Assembly (NCBI RefSeq): GCF_003369915.1 | Contig: NC_046674.1 | Coordinates: 7,192,001 to 7,256,000 of the forward strand | Direction of reading: 5' to 3' | Source of the DNA: Drosophila miranda | Taxonomy: Eukaryota > Arthropoda > Insecta > Diptera > Drosophilidae | Length of the DNA: 64,000 nt | Shown here: positions 15,841 through 29,800 of the stretch, one piece after another | Position numbering within the stretch: position 1 is the first letter of the stretch | Layout of the letters: each line of letters starts with the position of its first letter | Program-made: the position numbers and the translations under genes | The notes under the pieces: model-generated | Databases searched by the model: none | What the model was told of the DNA's origin: nothing | The model's input: only the letters and a program-made list of their open reading frames with translations

Positions 15841-16124
15841 CCAAATATTCATATTCGTGCCCCCACCACTCAAGTGCCAAAAATACCAAAAACAATCAAA
15901 GTCAAGTAAAATTAAATCCAAAAATGTTGATACGTAAATATTCGCCAGATTTGTGAAATTGACAACAACGAAAGCAACAAAATCTCTGAATAATCGACTC
16001 TGACGGCATTGCGCATTTCCATTCGGGGAATCACTTGCGCTTCGTCGGCGAACAGAAGAAGAACAGGTTGCACGCAACAGCAGAAACAGCAGAAACAGCA
16101 GCAGCGATAAAAACAATAGGAAAA

Positions 16125-18232
16125 ATGTCTGCGAGAGGTACACGACAAGTGCAGCGCAATCTGTGGGCCTCGCTCCTGGCGCTCCTGGTGATCCTGTACT
16201 GGGCAGATCCCACGGGCGGCTACTTTGCCGCCCTTGACGAGACCGAAACGAACAAAAACTGCTTCTGCGAGGTAAGTGACAGGCCGCAGCCGCTTCGCTT
16301 CGCTCAGGCATGAAACTTTCTCATTTCCCACACACACAGTTGGAGGGGTCCATCAACGATTGCAGCTGCGATGTCGACACTGTGGATCACTTCAACAACA
16401 TGAAGATCTTTCCCCGCCTCCAATCGCTACTCGTGAAGAACTTCTTCAGGTTCTACAAGGTGAACCTCAGACAGGACTGCCCTTTTTGGCCAGACGACAG
16501 TCGCTGTGCTATACGCTTCTGTCAAGTGGAGAATTGCGAGGAGCAGGCCATACCACAGGGCATCAAGGACAAGGGTGAACACAAAGAGAAAGCCGCCGCA
16601 TTCAAGGTAAGATAGAGATGGGCGTTTACCCCGAATACCCCGCCGGAAAGAGAGAGCGCGCGCTATCAATCTGCGCCGCTTATCAGAGGGCATTCGTTCT
16701 TTTTGTCGGAGTTGGAGTACGACACTCCCCTCCCTCCCTCACTATCTGCAATGCTCAATGGGTTGCCAAGTGATTTATACACATTCCACATTCCACGTAA
16801 TCTCCCATTGTCTCACGGGCGTAAATCTTCGCGCACAATGATGTGGTCATATTTTGGTGGCATTGCTGACGTGTTCTTGCTGCCCTGCCCATTCATCCGC
16901 CCCCTTTTTGATTGCAGTTCAATGTTGTTTACCTTTTGTTCTCCATCACGACTCACTTACAATCGGAGCACAATTGGAACTGCTTCTGTTTGCAGAGTTG
17001 CCAAATAAATGGTTTACCTGTTGACTGACTTCCTCCTCATCATTGATTTTGTTTCAGTATTCACGCGAGGCGCAATCGGCGAACGGCTGCTCGGATGCCG
17101 AGGACTTTGACAGCGCCCTGGGTTTCCTGGACACGAGCATCAGTGATCAGGCGCACCGGGAATTCGAGCTGTGGGCGAAACATGACGAGGCTGAAGAGGA
17201 TTTCTGCATAGTCGATGACCACGAGGAGGGCTCGCAGTATGTCGATCTGCTGCTCAATCCGGAGCGGTACACCGGCTACCGGGGAGAGTCAGCTCACCGC
17301 ATCTGGAAGAGCATCTACCTGGAGAATTGCTTTGGCGGCAACAACGAGACGGCAAACAAGTTCTCGAGCTATGTCCCGCACTTGGATCTGCGGAATGTGT
17401 GCCTGGAGCAGCGCGCCTTCTACCGCATCATCTCGGGACTGCACTCCAGCATCAACATCCACCTGTGCTCCAAGTATCTTCTATCCGAATCGAAAGATTT
17501 CCTGGATCCGCAGGGCATCTGGGGGCCCAATGCCCAGGAGTTCAAGCGTCGTTTCAGCCCAGAGACAACTGGCGGCGAGGGTCCACACTGGCTGCGAAAT
17601 CTGTACTTCATTTACCTGGTGGAGCTGCGAGCCCTGGCCAAGGCGGCGCCCTATCTGCGTCGCGAGGACTACTACACGGGCATTGCCGAGGAGGATGAGG
17701 AGGTGAAGTTGGCCATCAATGACCTTCTCAGCGTCATAGAGTGAGTACACGAAGACTTTTCCGGAGATTCTGTTTTGGGACATTACTAATCTAAAATGCA
17801 CAGATCCTTCCAGTCGCACTTCGATGAGAATGCTCTGTTCAGCAGCGGCATCGCCTCGATCAAGTTCAAGAGCGACTACAAAGAGAAGTTCCGCAACATA
17901 TCCAGAATCATGAGCTGTGTGGGCTGCGACAAGTGCAAGCTGTGGGGCAAGCTGCAGACCCAGGGCCTGGGCACTGCCCTCAAGATCCTCTACTCGGAGA
18001 AGCTCAATCTGGCCACTGAGAGCGGTCTGTGGGACAGGCCGCACATCGAGGCGGATCCCATCTTCAGACTATCGCGTCCGGAGATTGTTGCTCTCTTCAA
18101 TGCCTTCGGCAGGTGCGTCCAAGCTTAGCAAACGTTTCCTGATCCATCAAATCTAATGGTAATGGACTTCTTCTTTGCAGATTATCAAACAGCATATACG
18201 AGATGGAAAACTTCCGACGAGTGCTGAGATAA
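16125..18232 (+). CDS. Ero1L: Ero1-like protein, ER thiol oxidase
   Basis: Five exons: 16125-16271, 16340-16606, 17058-17740, 17804-18112, 18181-18232; 485 residues, the family's usual length. The enzyme reoxidises protein disulfide isomerase in the ER lumen and passes electrons through FAD to oxygen. A signal or anchor segment lies at about residues 13-35 ([14 protein letters not shown]). The shuttle pair is the Cys-x4-Cys at Cys105-Cys110 (CAIRFC), and the FAD-proximal active site is Cys404-VG-Cys407-DK-Cys410, both as in the family. The ER-oxidoreductin core lies between. There is no KDEL; the chain ends ENFRRVLR, and ER retention by partners is typical of Ero1. All junctions are GT-AG and every phase agrees. 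The start has an adenine-rich leader (GGAAAAATG) and no in-frame alternative that would keep a signal peptide. Confidence 0.97.
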
Positions 18233-18632
18233 CCCGGCAATGAAGAGCCCTCAAGGCGGCATCAGTCCCATTCAGTTCCCCGGAGCAGCTCGGCCCCGAT
18301 GCTCGACTGTCTATCTAATTTGTACGCACATATTTGGGGCTGTATTTTGTGGATCTTGGTTACGATTTCCCCCTCCCCCAATAGACACCCGAACACTTGA
18401 AGGCCTAGCAGAGAGGCTATCGCATCCGGGAAAGCGGCATGACATCCTTGTAAATAATATTAATTACCCCTAGGCTACTTGTACTTTACTGCACTTTACC
18501 CGGCCCGACACGACCCAATCGAACAGATGGACGGAGGACAGACAGGTGTTTACCATAAGTTAGAATATATTATTTATTGTGGCAGAAGGAGACTCAAACA
18601 TTGTGCAATAACTCGACCGCGAAAGACACGAA

Positions 18633-18638
18633 AATAAA
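18633..18638 (+). terminator. Candidate poly(A) signal AATAAA for Ero1L
   Basis: AATAAA about 400 bp after the Ero1L stop codon and 264 bp before the next start codon on the same strand. Confidence 0.5.
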
Positions 18639-18901
18639 TGTGAGAAAGATCGATGTTTACCCCAACCGCCACCCTTGGCCTTGTTCTTGTTGTTGTTTGT
18701 GTGTTTGTGTTTGTGGAACACGTCACCAGGGAGTTGGGGCATAGCAACCGACTTGTTTGCCTTTGCAGCAACTGTCATCTACCCAATGGATATATCTACA
18801 TATATATTTGTGACATTCATCGATTGATCGGGTCAGAAGCCGGCTGTACTTACTTACAACAAATTTTATTATTTGTGTAACTAAAAATTTCTTCTCTAAA
18901 A

Positions 18902-21900
18902 ATGGTTGTCTTAAAAGTGAAACGCGGCGACGAGACGCTCTTTCTGTACGAGACTAACGTGGGCGAGAAGACCGACTCGGTTATTCGTGATCTGGTGGCC
19001 ATCTACAACGGTCAGCTAAAGGTGCAGCGCGTTTGCATGGAAATTGAGGAGCTGGCCGAGCACGGCACCATGCTGCCCAGCGAAATGATTGGCCTCAACG
19101 ACGATCAGATCGAGGAGCTCAAGCTGAAGGATATCTGGGCGGACAAGTGCATCCCTTCCGGAGGGTTCACCTTCAACAAGGATCCGATGTTGCGCCGCAA
19201 CGGGCAGCAGCCCAACGAGGCCATGGGCAAGGTCCTGGCCAATACTATAACCGAAGCCAAGGCCATGATAGATAAGGTAACATCTAACAGCATCATTTTC
19301 AGTGGCTCTGGGATCTGATCCGTTAACCCACAGAACCTGGCCAAGTCCTCAAAGACTCTGTCCCTGAAGGCGGTTCAGGAGGCCATTAATCTGCTGCGTG
19401 GTGCCGTGACCATCGTGTACCCCATGCAGCTGCCACCGCACGACACCATACGCATGGAGTTCACCAACACCGAGGATCTGAGTGGTACTCAGGCCTCCAA
19501 GGAGGTCATCGAGCCATCCAAGGCTCAGCTCTGGTTCGCCGGCCGGCAGATACTCATGGGAAAGCTACTCAAGGACTACTTGGGCAACAATGACAAGACC
19601 AAGGTGAGGCGTCCCTGATCATCGTAATCGACCCATTATCTTAACCAATCTCCATTTAGGTGGTGGTCAAGCTCAATCAGTTGGGCGAGGGTCCACCGGG
19701 CCGCGAGGCTGTCATCTCCGAGCAGATGCGTCGCCAGATGATGGCTGACTCCTTCCGCCGCCAGGAGGAGCTCAAGGTAAGAGCAATTTTCATTTTGTAG
19801 AGGATTTCAAATTGCTTTTTATTAGCTATTTGCTATATAATAGTATATGTATCTACGAGTACGTACTCCCCAGTGTGTATATATTTAGGCAATCAAATCG
19901 AAACTAGTTAACTAGTTAAAGAAAAGTCTGGGGAAGATTTCCCTCCTTGGTCTGTTCTGGCTTTCTCATAAAGTAAACAGTTCCGCCCGCAAATGGGAGC
20001 TACTACATCTGTTCCTAGTCCCTGGTTCCTGGTTCCTGACTGGTACAGCAGATGTCGGGTTGGTGGGTCGTGTTGTAAATTTAAATTCCATACATGTCTT
20101 TTAAATGTAGCTCCTCTAAGGCCACAACTACTGGCACCGCACCGGATCCATTTGCGAGCTTCGGTTTTAAGTGGCATTTTTCTTAGTGGGGGGAGTTGTC
20201 AGGTAAATAAAGCTCTTGTTCCTTCGATCCGTTTGGATCTATATATATATATATAAGTACAAGTACATGTGCGTTTCCTCTATGTATATGTATCTGTATG
20301 TATCCGAGAAAAGCCAAGGTCCGTTCCCGTCCCATTCTGTTCTGTTCTGTTCTGTTTGGGTTCCTACAGACGTTGTATAAATGCGCCGAATATAATCTAA
20401 TCGAATCTTCAGTTCCCCCATTAAGTTTTGGTGCTGTTTTCTATGCGGATCCAAGCATGGATGCAGTTCCCATCGATGTCCATCCTTAGAGTATAACCAG
20501 CGGCTTCTCGGGCACATCGCACTTGGCTGCCTTCTCTTGGTCCTCGTCAAAGTTCTGTTCACTCGTGTTGGAGTCCCCAGTGGGGCTGAGTGGTATCAGC
20601 GACTTGGTGCTGCCAATCATCTCGTGGCTGTCGAGCGGCAGAACTCCAATTTCCTCCAGCTCCTGGCCGCCCACTGCCTGGTGCTCCAGGTCCACCACAT
20701 CGTCATCCGTGTCGTACATTTGCTCGGGTTGCTTGCCCGCTGGTCCTGCGGCGAACACATCATCGTCTGACTCATCGCCGGCGCAGACGCAGCGCATCTT
20801 GGCATCGTCGCCCACCTTGACGGACTTGGTGATGATGCAGAGGGAGATGGAGGAGACCACAAACAGCACGATGGGCACAATCAGCGAGACCACCAACTCC
20901 CTGTACACCTTATCCAGATCGTAGCGTGCCACCACAAACTCCACGTTCGCATCCTGCAATGAGGAAAGCAAAACCCTGAGCTCTAGTATCAGCTTACACA
21001 GACTGTGGAGGGGGCGGGACCCACCTTGTTGTAGTAGCACTGATAGCGTGACTGGGCGGTGTTGTTGTCCCCATCGTTGCCATAGCGAGCCACAAAGTCC
21101 TTGCACTCGCCCCGGAGCGTATTGACGCAGCCCTCGAGGTTGATGTACAGTTTCTTCCAGTTGTAAATGGTTAGATTTGCCTGGTTCGGCAGGTATCGCT
21201 GCTCGGGATCCACGGCCCTGGTGCTGTTCTCATAGATGGCCCAGAACTGGGTGAAGTTCATGAACGGAGCTGGCAGCGTATCGTGCTCTAGGAGGGTGCC
21301 ATTCAGGCAGTCTGTGGCACTGTCGCAAAAAGGAAAGCTTTAGTTTCGACTACAATTCAAGGAAGAGGGAGCGTGTGCACTCACCTGATGCGATGCTCGG
21401 ACTCGCGGGTGACTGTGGCGCAGTTGGTCAACAGGTTGCCATCGTCCTCCTTCCAAATTTCAATGGGATCGATGCGCACGCCGTGCTCCGAGCCACGTGC
21501 CTGATTAAATGCCACCGCATTCTCGCAGTCCGCTGCTATGAGATTATCCTCCTAAAAGGAAAGGCATGCCATCAGCATAGGGTATACTCGTATGTAGAGG
21601 GTGATCGGTGATCAGGGATCCCCCACTCACATGCATTATGAGCACGTTGACTTTGGTCGTGGTTATCTTGGAGCAGTAGCGATCGCAATCGAAGGGCTTC
21701 TTGATCTTCGTGCAGTGAACGCCGTGGCACTCGAAGAACCCATTCAGCTTGGTGTTGTCCTTGGCAGAGTTTATCGTGGGCCCATCGGCCTTGTGATGGC
21801 ACAGAAAGAACTCGGACATGTTCTTGCAGTGACCTAAGGAGTAGAGCAGATGCTTGTTAGATGTGTCTGTGTGTGTCGTGTCTCTCTACTTGCCATTGGA

Positions 21901-23795
21901 ACAGTTGAATACACCGCGAATGTTGTTGCAGGCGGTGCCGTTGTTGCAGTTGAATTTGTTCAGGCGACTCATGTCAATCTGGGGACGAAGAACAGACACG
22001 AAAACAGATAGAAACTTAATGGGGGCCCATTCAATGATCGTAAAAGTCATTCGAGGCGCCAGTTGTCCATTAAAGCCGAGGGCCAAATACTCGAAATGCC
22101 TCCACATCGTCGCAGGAGCCACCGCAAGTGAGGTCACAAGTGTGGCCACAAGTGAGTCACCCTCCCACTCTCTCAGTGTGTGTCCAAGACGATGACGTCT
22201 TTTTGAGCACTACTTACCATGGCACAGGAGGTGTTGGTCACCCGCGTGCAGTTGTTCAGCTGGATGTCCGTGCCATTCCGACGGACCACAGAGTGTATCT
22301 GAGGACAGAAGCCACTGGTCCGGGTCAGACACCATTCGCCGCACGATGCCCAGGGGCAGTTGTTGGGCATCTGACGGTCGACGGTCTGGCACATGACCGG
22401 ATCCAACTCGAAGCCGGACTTGAAGGCCCTGCAAGGGATTAAGATTGAGTCATCGGTTAAAGATAGACCCTAGAACTGGGTGGGGAGAGCTTTCTGTGTC
22501 TTACTTCATGGACGGCGAATAGATGGCCACGCTGAGATAGACGATGGACACGCAGGAGAGCACCATCGTCAGCTGGCAGAGGCAAATGGCACGACAGATG
22601 CGCTTGTCCTGCTCGGGAATGAGGCGCGGCTTGTTCTTGCGTCGCGCCATTCTGCGGTGCTGGGTCCCTGTTTTCTGGCAGTGGGTCTGGCTAATGCGCT
22701 TCCTCTAGATTGTCAGCTAATTTACGACTTGTTGATTTTGGTGGCCCACTTTCCGCGTGGGACACTACCGGGACACTACCTACCCTACTCTTTCGCCCTG
22801 CGATGTTTTCAAGGTGATTCTCGTTTGGTTTTTCTGGACTGGGGCCTGGCTGGGGTTTGGATGGGTTTTTGGTTGCTTGGTGTTGGACTGGTGGAGTGGT
22901 GGAGTGGTGGAGTGATGGTGGTGTGGAGGGGGGTTGTGTATGTTGTTCTATTTTTGTGTGAAGCTTTTGAAGTTTACTCGAAACTGGACGAGGATTGGGA
23001 TGAGATGTGTATGTGGTTGGATGGATGGATGGAGTGTTGTTTTTGGGGACTTTTTGTGGGGTTTCTTTTCCACTGGCTTCACTTTGACCGCGACCCGAAG
23101 ATGATTTGTCTTTAGGGAGGGGATGGGGCCACAGACGGAGCGCAGATCCTTCCACGTCCGCTCCTGGTGCGTGCTCGTACGAAACTGAAATCCTGACTCT
23201 GGATCCCGACTGGGTCTCCCGGAGCGGCGCGGAGGCAGGGCACGCCAGGGCTGCAGGAGGACACTGCGCACTTTTACTTTTTTTTCGAAAGGAAAGCGAA
23301 AGTGAAAGCCACAACGGGATGGTGCGGTGTGGACTGGGACTAGGACTGGGGCAGCAGGGATGGAGACAGCTCAACAAATGGTTCCAGGTCCTGCCACGAC
23401 GCCTGCGCCGGGGAGAGGGAGAGCTCTTGAGCTCTGTCTCTGGCCTCATTTATCCTTCCTCTCTTCTCTCCTTTCTCTCTCACTCTCTCTCTCTTTCCAC
23501 CACATTCGAAAAGAAAACATTTCTCATTTAGCATTTCTCCACGTTTTTGGTTTTTTTTAAAGCGTTTTGCTTCTTGTTTTTTTTTTGTGTGTGTAATTAT
23601 TTATTAAATAGGCCGTTAGCTGGTTTAATTTGTTTATTGATAAAGACACGTTAAGTAAAAAATTTTTAATCATTTTGCATTCAAATTTGTTTTGGTTGTT
23701 CTTCTGCTTTTGTTTAGTTTTTGGTTTTGTTTTTTGTTTTGTATGATTTAAAAAAATTCTCATAAGCAACGTGCGTTTTATCGGTTCTGCTAAGC

Positions 23796-23826
<31 letters not shown>

Positions 23827-26800
23827 ATCTATGTATATATACATATATATGTATGTATGTATTGCTATAATTCATTAGATGCTCGTTTTTACATAAGAGT
23901 TTTTAAAACTATTTCAAAAATGTTTGAGAGTGTGTATGTGTGTACTTTTTGGAGTGAGAAATTTGGTTCTTCTGCTTGAACTCTTGGATTGTATCTTGTA
24001 CGAGTATCTTGTGGTAAATCTATCATCTATCATGCCAACTTCTCTACGAACCTTCATCTTAGCGGACTCGGACTCGGTTCCCTAACAATTGGTTTGATTG
24101 GTTTGGTTTTTCTTTTCCTCTTCCTCTTCGTTTTCGTTTGCCATTTTTTGTTTTCATTATCATTTTTAGTTAGTTTTTACGAATTTACTTAATATTTTTA
24201 TGACTACTATCACAATTTGTTGAAAACAAGCGATTCTTTAATTGGTATTTGGTATTATCATTCTGTAAATCGAAGTCGAGAGTCGAGCAATCATAGAGCG
24301 GAGCATCGTCCACAACAAAAGCCAAAGTTCTAAAGTTATACAGGACAGTACAGTGCAGTACATTATTTTTAAACAAGGATCTTCTTCTATATAGTACGAA
24401 TAAAGTATTATTGCATGGCTAAGATGGGATCTGAATTGTAGAGCGCAAAAGTTTCGAATAAAATATATATTTATACATATATGCAAGTGGAAAAGGTTAT
24501 CGTTATCGTTATCGCTATCCTTCCTTCCTTCCTCCGACGATGCTCCGCTGGCAATTTATAATTATTATTTTTTGTACGAGTACTTCATATATGTGTATGT
24601 ATGTATATCGTCCGATTTGTGAGTTGGCAGATGGCAAATGGAATTTCTCTATCGATCGATTCATATATGTATTGTATGTTTTTATATCTATTTAATATAA
24701 GCTATGTGTGTGTGTGTGTGGGTGTGTTTGTGATACAGACTACAAAGTTGAGTTCGCTATTTGTTTAGGGGCTTTAGCTTTAGCTTTAGCTAATTTGTAT
24801 TTTTGCTAGTATTCCATATCATCATCTTCGTCACTGTGACACAGAAGTTTGCTAGAATTGGAACATCGGGTTGGAACAAAGTTCTTAATCAATTCTAGTC
24901 AGAGTTTGGTTTAGTGATAGTATAAGCGATAAATATAGTAAGAGTATATGTTCTTTATATATATATACGGGGATCGGATCATGCCATACAATACAAATAG
25001 GTTCTATAATCAAAAGCGGTTCAAACGAAAAGCATGCACAAAAAAGGCCTGGCTGATGCCGTCTCTTCTTATGCGTAATATCAGTTTAATTAAATAGGAC
25101 AAATATTCGATATGTATACGAGTACGAGTATATATGTAGGCATGTAATAGTTTAAAAATTAGTAAATAGAAAAAAAGGTATATGCTGGGGGCGTGTGGGT
25201 TAACCTGAAAGAAACCTCATGTAAATTCATTTTTTGTTTTGTTTGTTTTTTGTAAAGTTAAAGGCTACAGACTACAAAAATACACGAGTGTATTTTGAGT
25301 GAATATATTTGATATACATATGTATGTATGTGGTATACAGATTACGAAATTCCTTTCAATTTGATCGGGCTTTTGTGCTCTGTGTGTGTGTATTTGTGTG
25401 TGTGTGTGTGTGTGTGGGGAGGGCTCCTTGAGAGGTGCTAAGGACTAAGTCTACAATTGGGGGAAATGCAGTAATTGCTAAGGACACTTCAGAGTAACGT
25501 TAATTCGGTTCGGGGTTTCTCTTTGGTTAATTATGGTTGCTGTTGTGGGTCTACGACAAGCGACAACTGGGTGCCAGAGATATATATGCATGTACATATA
25601 ACTTTTTTGAGTTCAGCATTTCATCGCACTTAACCTATCACAATACATTTGGGGGGTATTAACAATCAACAATCAAAGATCAACGATCAGATCTCATATT
25701 TCAAAATACATTCAAGGACAACGACTTTTCCGTATTACATTTCATGCAGTTAACGATCCTGTAAGTAATATAGAAGTAATAAAGAGAAGAAGAACGAAAG
25801 AACCCATGAATTATAGGCTGGGGATTGGCGGGTTGGGAGGGTTTGAGATGTAAAAAAACAGAAAATATACAAAAGTTACAATCAGTACATTACAATTTCT
25901 GATTTTTGGGTATGATTCAACTTATGGTTTAGGCCAATAGCTTAACAAAAGTATAATTTACATTCATAAACGTAGGAGAGAGAAGAGTACAGCATACAGC
26001 ATACGGCATACAGCATACAGCATACAGCACGATCTTTGACAATATGTAGTATCTTCGTACAAGGCACAATGAAGGAGTGTAGTGTGTGGTTTCTACTACA
26101 GTACGACAGTATACAGTATACAGAAGTCGAATCGCAAACATATGTATGAATGAAAACAAGATGCAGGACAGGAGATGCAGATGCAGCGTCTGGTGGTTGC
26201 TTGGTTGGTTGTTTGTTGGAATTGAACTCACTCTTCCTTGGTTGGGAACTTCTCGGCGTAGACCCGCGAGGACTTATTGCAGGCCTTCTCGCAGCAGGGG
26301 CAGTACCAGTAGCTCAGCACCCCGATGGAGATGGCGAAGAGCACATTCGGTATGATCAGCGATAGGATCAGATGGTACAGATTGTTCTCCCACGAGTAGC
26401 GGCCGATAACCACCTCTGGATAGGCACGGCTGTAGTAGCAGGGGAACGGCTCCCCAATATGAGAGAAGCTACCATCAAATCGAAAGAAATGTTACCATTT
26501 AATTGCGTATAAACTCATTTACTTAATCCAACTGAAAGCTTACCCATACTGCCTGGCAAAGACGCTGCAGTTGGTCGTGGGCGGGTACCCGCAGCCCTCG
26601 GAGTTAATCAGAAACTTTGTATAGCTAACATCCCAGTTGACGGTGTCCAGGTCCCGGGGATTTCGCTCCCAGTCGCTGTACGGGATGCGCGTATAGTTGA
26701 CAAACAACTGATGGCACCTGGTGAATGGAATCGATATGGAATCAGAATCGATTGGACTACAATAGGCCTACTCTTTTCACTTACTTGGTGAGTGATGAGG

Positions 26801-29800
26801 TGCAGCCCTCGCGACAGGAGCTCCAGCTGCAGTTCTTGATGCCCTCCGCATAGATGTGATCGATCACAATGCAGGTCACGGGCACTGGATCGTAGTCGGC
26901 AATGATCGTTGAGATGGCGGGATCCACTACGAAGGGTATCAGGAAGAGGAATGTGAACACCGACAAAATGGCAGTTGTACCTGGAAGACAGAAAGAAAGA
27001 AGCATCCATTAGACATGAATAGGGAATGTGCATATGTACATATAGGGGATTGTGTTTTATCTTACCAAGGCACACGGAGGTATAGAACTTCGCCTTCTCG
27101 AGTAGTGTGTCGATTTCGATCTCCTCGCGCTTGGCCTTGATGGCGTCCACGCAGCCGCTGCCCGGCCTAACCGGTGACTGGCAGGAGGAGCGTATCGATC
27201 CCGCCACCGAGCCCGATCTGCTGCTGCTGCTGTTCAGGCTGATCTTGCTGGCGGAGAGCGTCTGTGCCGAGAGCGTGGGACTCGTCGGCATCGACGTTGT
27301 CGTTGTCAGAGTGGAGCTCTTCTTCATTCTGATTCTCTGTGCTCTCTGTGTTGTGCGTGTTCTGTGTGTGGTTTCGTGTGATTTCTTAGATTTTAGGATC
27401 AGTAAAAGCTTTTAAAATGAACACCGCTAACAATTCTACACTCTTTCTTTATCTCCTTGTCTCTTTATCCCTTCCTCGCTTCCCCGCTTCTGCCTTCTCC
27501 TTTCTACTGTGAATGTGGGTTAGCTTACGTCTCTATATCTCGTCTATCGATGTCTCTCGCTCTGCTCTTTTCCTATTTGCCTTATTTTTGTAGAGCCGAA
27601 AAGGAAAAAGGTGTTTTCGTTTTTTCGTTTAAATCTAATTGGAACCTCCTTTTGGGGCGGGGGAGAGAAGGCGGCGGTTCCGTTCCTTCTTCTTGTATAT
27701 TGATTAAGTTATCTAAATTTATTTTATTATTATTCTGTTTTCTGTTTTCGGTTTTAGGTTTTTTTTTCTTTTTCTGCTTTTGGTTTAGGGTTAACTTTTG
27801 CTTCGTCTTCGTTCTCGTCTTCGACTTTGAATAGTTTTTGTCGTTCCGATAATTTTTTTTTTTTATAGATTATAGATTTTGTTTTTGATCACGCATCCCT
27901 CCTAGTCTTCCTCTTAAGCTGTTTGTTTGTTGGACCAATTCTGAAATATCTCTGGCCTCCTTCGTATTCTGTTCCTCCTTCTTCCTCTGCTGCTTCAGAT
28001 TCTGCTTCTGCTCCTGGTGTCTGTGTGTGGGTGTGTGTTCTTGTGTCCCTGTGCATGTGTGTTGTGTGTGTTTGGGTGTGTGCGCTTATTCCCTAGAAAA
28101 AACTTAGCTGCATAATTAACAATAAATATTGAATCAATCCTCGCTCTGACGTCTGTCTATCTGTCCCCCTGTTTCTACCTACATCACCTATCCTAAGCCT
28201 CTGGCCCTAATCCGATGCAAATACAAATAACTCAATTAATAACGAATTAATGCAAAAAATTATACTAATATTGTCTTTTGATCGATCGGTCGATCGAGTC
28301 GAGTCGATCGTCGTATCTTGAGAATTTCACGCGCCTTCTCCTTGCCTCGTAGTGTTTCAGTTTCTGTTTCAAGTATTTGGGTTTTCTGCTGTTAGCTCAG
28401 CAGTGTCCTTGCAAGCCTTTGGGTTGGTGTGGGTGTGGCTGTGGCTGTGGGTGTGGCTGTGTGGTTGTGGTCGTTTGTTAAAAGTTCAATGGAAGGATTA
28501 CAAAGAATTTCAAGTTGCTCGATTGTGCTCTTCTTCTGGTAGTCGCTGTTTTGGCCAACTCCAATTATTGCAAAGCGAAGACCCCAGTCTGATGTATCGG
28601 ACTGTCTTCCTGGAGCAGAGGAATGCCTGCAGAAAACAAGAGAGAGTTCGAATATTAATAGGAGATACAGCTTTAATGATGTTCAGGGGTCTGTGACTGT
28701 CGGGTGCTAAAAACAGGACCAAGGGAGAGGCTATAACTACTATATGTCTATATCCTATGTTCAAAAGGGGCCTTCTGTTTTGCTCTGCTCTAAAGTCTGT
28801 TGTTCTATCTGGAGGATCTAGGGAGTTGGACAACTGAGAAATACATATATCGTTCCAGAGACCTGGACACCCATTGGTAGTCGAACCTCTCACATGTGGG
28901 CAATGGCAAAGGCGGCTGTAAGACGGAAAGTCGTCAGAAAATACTCAGTGGTTATCTGGAATACCGTTTTGGGTCCCTTTGAATAGTACTGGGATTGCTT
29001 ACGTGACGGATCTCATAGGGCCATAACCTCATCGCCACCGCCCCCGCCCATGTCGCCGTTGGTGGGTGCTCCGACGTTGTTCTTGTTCAGGATGGTCTCG
29101 GTGTCGACGCAGCCCTTGAATCGCATCTTGGCATCGTCGCCCACGTAGACGGTCTTCTGGCACATCAGCAGGATGGAGCAGGAGACGACAAAGAGCACCG
29201 ATGGCACCACCGAGGCGAACACAAACTGGCGATAGGTGACCTCCAGGTCGAACCGGGCCACCACAATGTCCTTCTTGCCGGGCGAGTAAAAGCACGGAAA
29301 GCGTGCGCGAGCGTTATGATCGCTGCCGTCGCGTCCAAAGTCCTTGAGGAACTCCTTGCACTCGTCCATGAGGGTGTTGACGCACCCCTCGAGATTAATC
29401 ATGAGCTTGGACTCATTGGAGATGGTCAGATCGACATCGGGCGGTGCTATCTCCGGCACGGGCGTGGCCACCGAGACGTGCAGGTGGCTCAGATATGTGA
29501 AATTGGTCAGATCACTGAGCATATTGTGCTCCAGCGTCGACCCGTTGATGCAGTCCACCGCGTCCACGCGATCCGAGGTGTTCTTGATGAAGTAGCACGA
29601 AGTCATGGCCACATTCTCGCTGGACTCGTTCCACACCTCCTCCAGGGTCTCGGCATTGATGGCGTTCTGGCACTGCGACAGATAGACCTTGTCCCCGCTG
29701 AGCACCACAACGTTCTTGTTCCTGGTCGGGATGTCCACGCACCGGCGGTCGCAGTTGTAGGGTGTGCGGATCTTGCGACAGGTCCCGCGGCTGCATGAAT

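Larger units (their letters stand above)
9109..16124. other. 7-kb gene-free interval between mas and Ero1L
   Basis: No coding exon could be supported on either strand. It presumably holds mas 5' UTR exon(s) and regulatory DNA, since mas has no clear TATA box directly upstream of its ATG. Visible content: CT/GA microsatellites (10218-10243, 10436-10470, 11036-11050), a TACATATG-type repeat (11088-11112), tandem repeats at 14745-14961, and a diverged direct repeat with promoter-like motifs at 14964-15840. Confidence 0.6.

Noticed and set aside
15757-16337. Minus-strand frames with Leu/Phe-rich segments upstream of and overlapping Ero1L exon 1
   Set aside because: The hydrophobic runs arise from the CAG/CAA-rich 5' UTR of Ero1L read backwards.
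25981-26030. Short regular repeats (AGCATAC-type) suggestive of a CRISPR-like array
   Set aside because: The 7-bp units are contiguous, with no spacers, and lie in an animal genome; this is a microsatellite.
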